NCBI RefSeq assembly: GCF_001696615.3
Contig: NZ_CP032268.1
Coordinates: 1 to 64,000, forward strand
Direction: 5' to 3'
Origin: Acinetobacter sp. WCHAc010034
GTDB taxonomy: Bacteria > Pseudomonadota > Gammaproteobacteria > Pseudomonadales > Moraxellaceae
DNA: 64,000 nucleotides
Of the stretch, positions 63,747 to 64,000 are shown one piece after another. The position numbers and the translations under genes were made by a program. The notes below the pieces were generated by a model that had not been told where the DNA came from, did not search any database, and saw nothing but the letters and a program-made list of their open reading frames with translations. Numbering within the stretch: position 1 is the first letter of the stretch; every line of letters starts with the position of its first letter.

Positions 63747-64000
63747 TACAGGATCTCCACCAAAAATTCATTTAATTCATCTTTTGCTTTGCTGCTACCC
63801 ATTTCTAATACTGATTTTCCTTCGATCATCGCATCGCGAAATTGTTTGCGATCACGCAAAATTGTATTTAGTGTTTTAACAGACTTGACTTGCTGTAATA
63901 GCTCTAAAGCAGCATCAATTTCTGTAGATTTATTATTAGTTGGGGCTTTATTTAACACCACAAATGTTTTTAAATTTTTATTCACTTGTTTTGCTGTATT
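63746..64000 (-). CDS. parA: ParA-family ATPase, C-terminal part (runs off the window)
   Basis: The minus-strand frame ending at TAA 63746-63748 is open to the window edge and reads NKNLKTFVVLNKAPTNNKS, then KTLNTILRDRKQFRDAMIEG. This fits the C-terminal region of ParA (after the Walker B strand). The Walker A motif would lie beyond 64000. It is coupled to parB. Confidence 0.75.
   Translation of the reverse strand, partial: NTAKQVNKNLKTFVVLNKAPTNNKSTEIDAALELLQQVKSVKTLNTILRDRKQFRDAMIEGKSVLEMGSSKAKDELNEFLVEIL

Noticed and set aside
1..64000. tRNA or rRNA genes
   Set aside because: No cloverleaf, CCA end or rRNA-like conserved stretch was recognised by eye on either strand. A dedicated scan could still find one.

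Overview
The window looks like part of a large, low-GC Acinetobacter plasmid. The pointers are four copies of an IS5-family/IS903-group element resembling Acinetobacter IS17, IS6-family remnants of the IS1006/IS1008 type, a UmuD homologue with the long N-terminus typical of Acinetobacter, and two Rep_3 replication genes with iterons, DnaA boxes and partition genes. No rRNA, tRNA or CRISPR was seen. The assignment rests on recognising protein families and repeats by eye, without database searches.

Layout. 1-9 kb is a scar zone: remnants of IS6, IS66 and IS982 elements, an intact IS1595-type element, a hemJ gene next to the tail of a fatty-acid synthase gene (probably chromosomal cargo), and a three-gene ABC exporter (HlyD-type adaptor, FtsX-type permease, ATPase). 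6.6-16.9 kb is sulfur and redox cargo: a DsrE-like protein, two rhodaneses, a wrecked copy of a persulfide-dioxygenase-like gene, and a complete BigR-type operon (ArsR-family sensor, two YeeE/YedE channels, MBL-fold hydrolase, TauE/SafE exporter). Genes for a methyltransferase, an AhpD-like protein and an SDR lie between them. 17-26.5 kb holds a P4-type integrase, a phosphoribosyltransferase, an ImmA/IrrE two-gene unit and an SOS block (HMCES-like peptidase, UmuD, UmuC).

26.8-32.9 kb is a four-gene, same-strand cluster centred on a 1066-residue tyrosine recombinase. Its upstream edge abuts a cation transporter gene whose 5' end is missing. It is followed by FeoA/FeoB, an arsenite-type permease and a serine recombinase. 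38-51.3 kb is a defence region: a YefM/YoeB toxin-antitoxin pair, an ABC-three-component-like operon, and a type I restriction-modification operon. The ATPase gene of the first is split by two IS17-like copies and hsdR is split by an IS1-family element. All three insertions keep perfect 9-bp target duplications, and removing them in silico restores full reading frames of 600 and 961 codons. The restriction and ABC-ATPase functions are therefore recently lost while hsdM and hsdS are intact.

52-64 kb is the maintenance region and carries two replicon modules. Module 1 has ParA, a small ribbon-helix-helix partner, six 22-bp iterons, RepB, and a 1.4-kb array of ~181-bp repeats. The array shares a direct-repeat motif with the region just before parA, which makes it a candidate centromere. 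Module 2 has eight iterons, a second Rep_3 protein, ParB, and a ParA running off the window edge. Two replicons side by side suggest a cointegrate. The best candidates for unfamiliar biology are the recombinase cluster, the ABC-three-component operon with its short shared motif, the repeat array, and a pair of matching 31-bp palindromes 32 kb apart.
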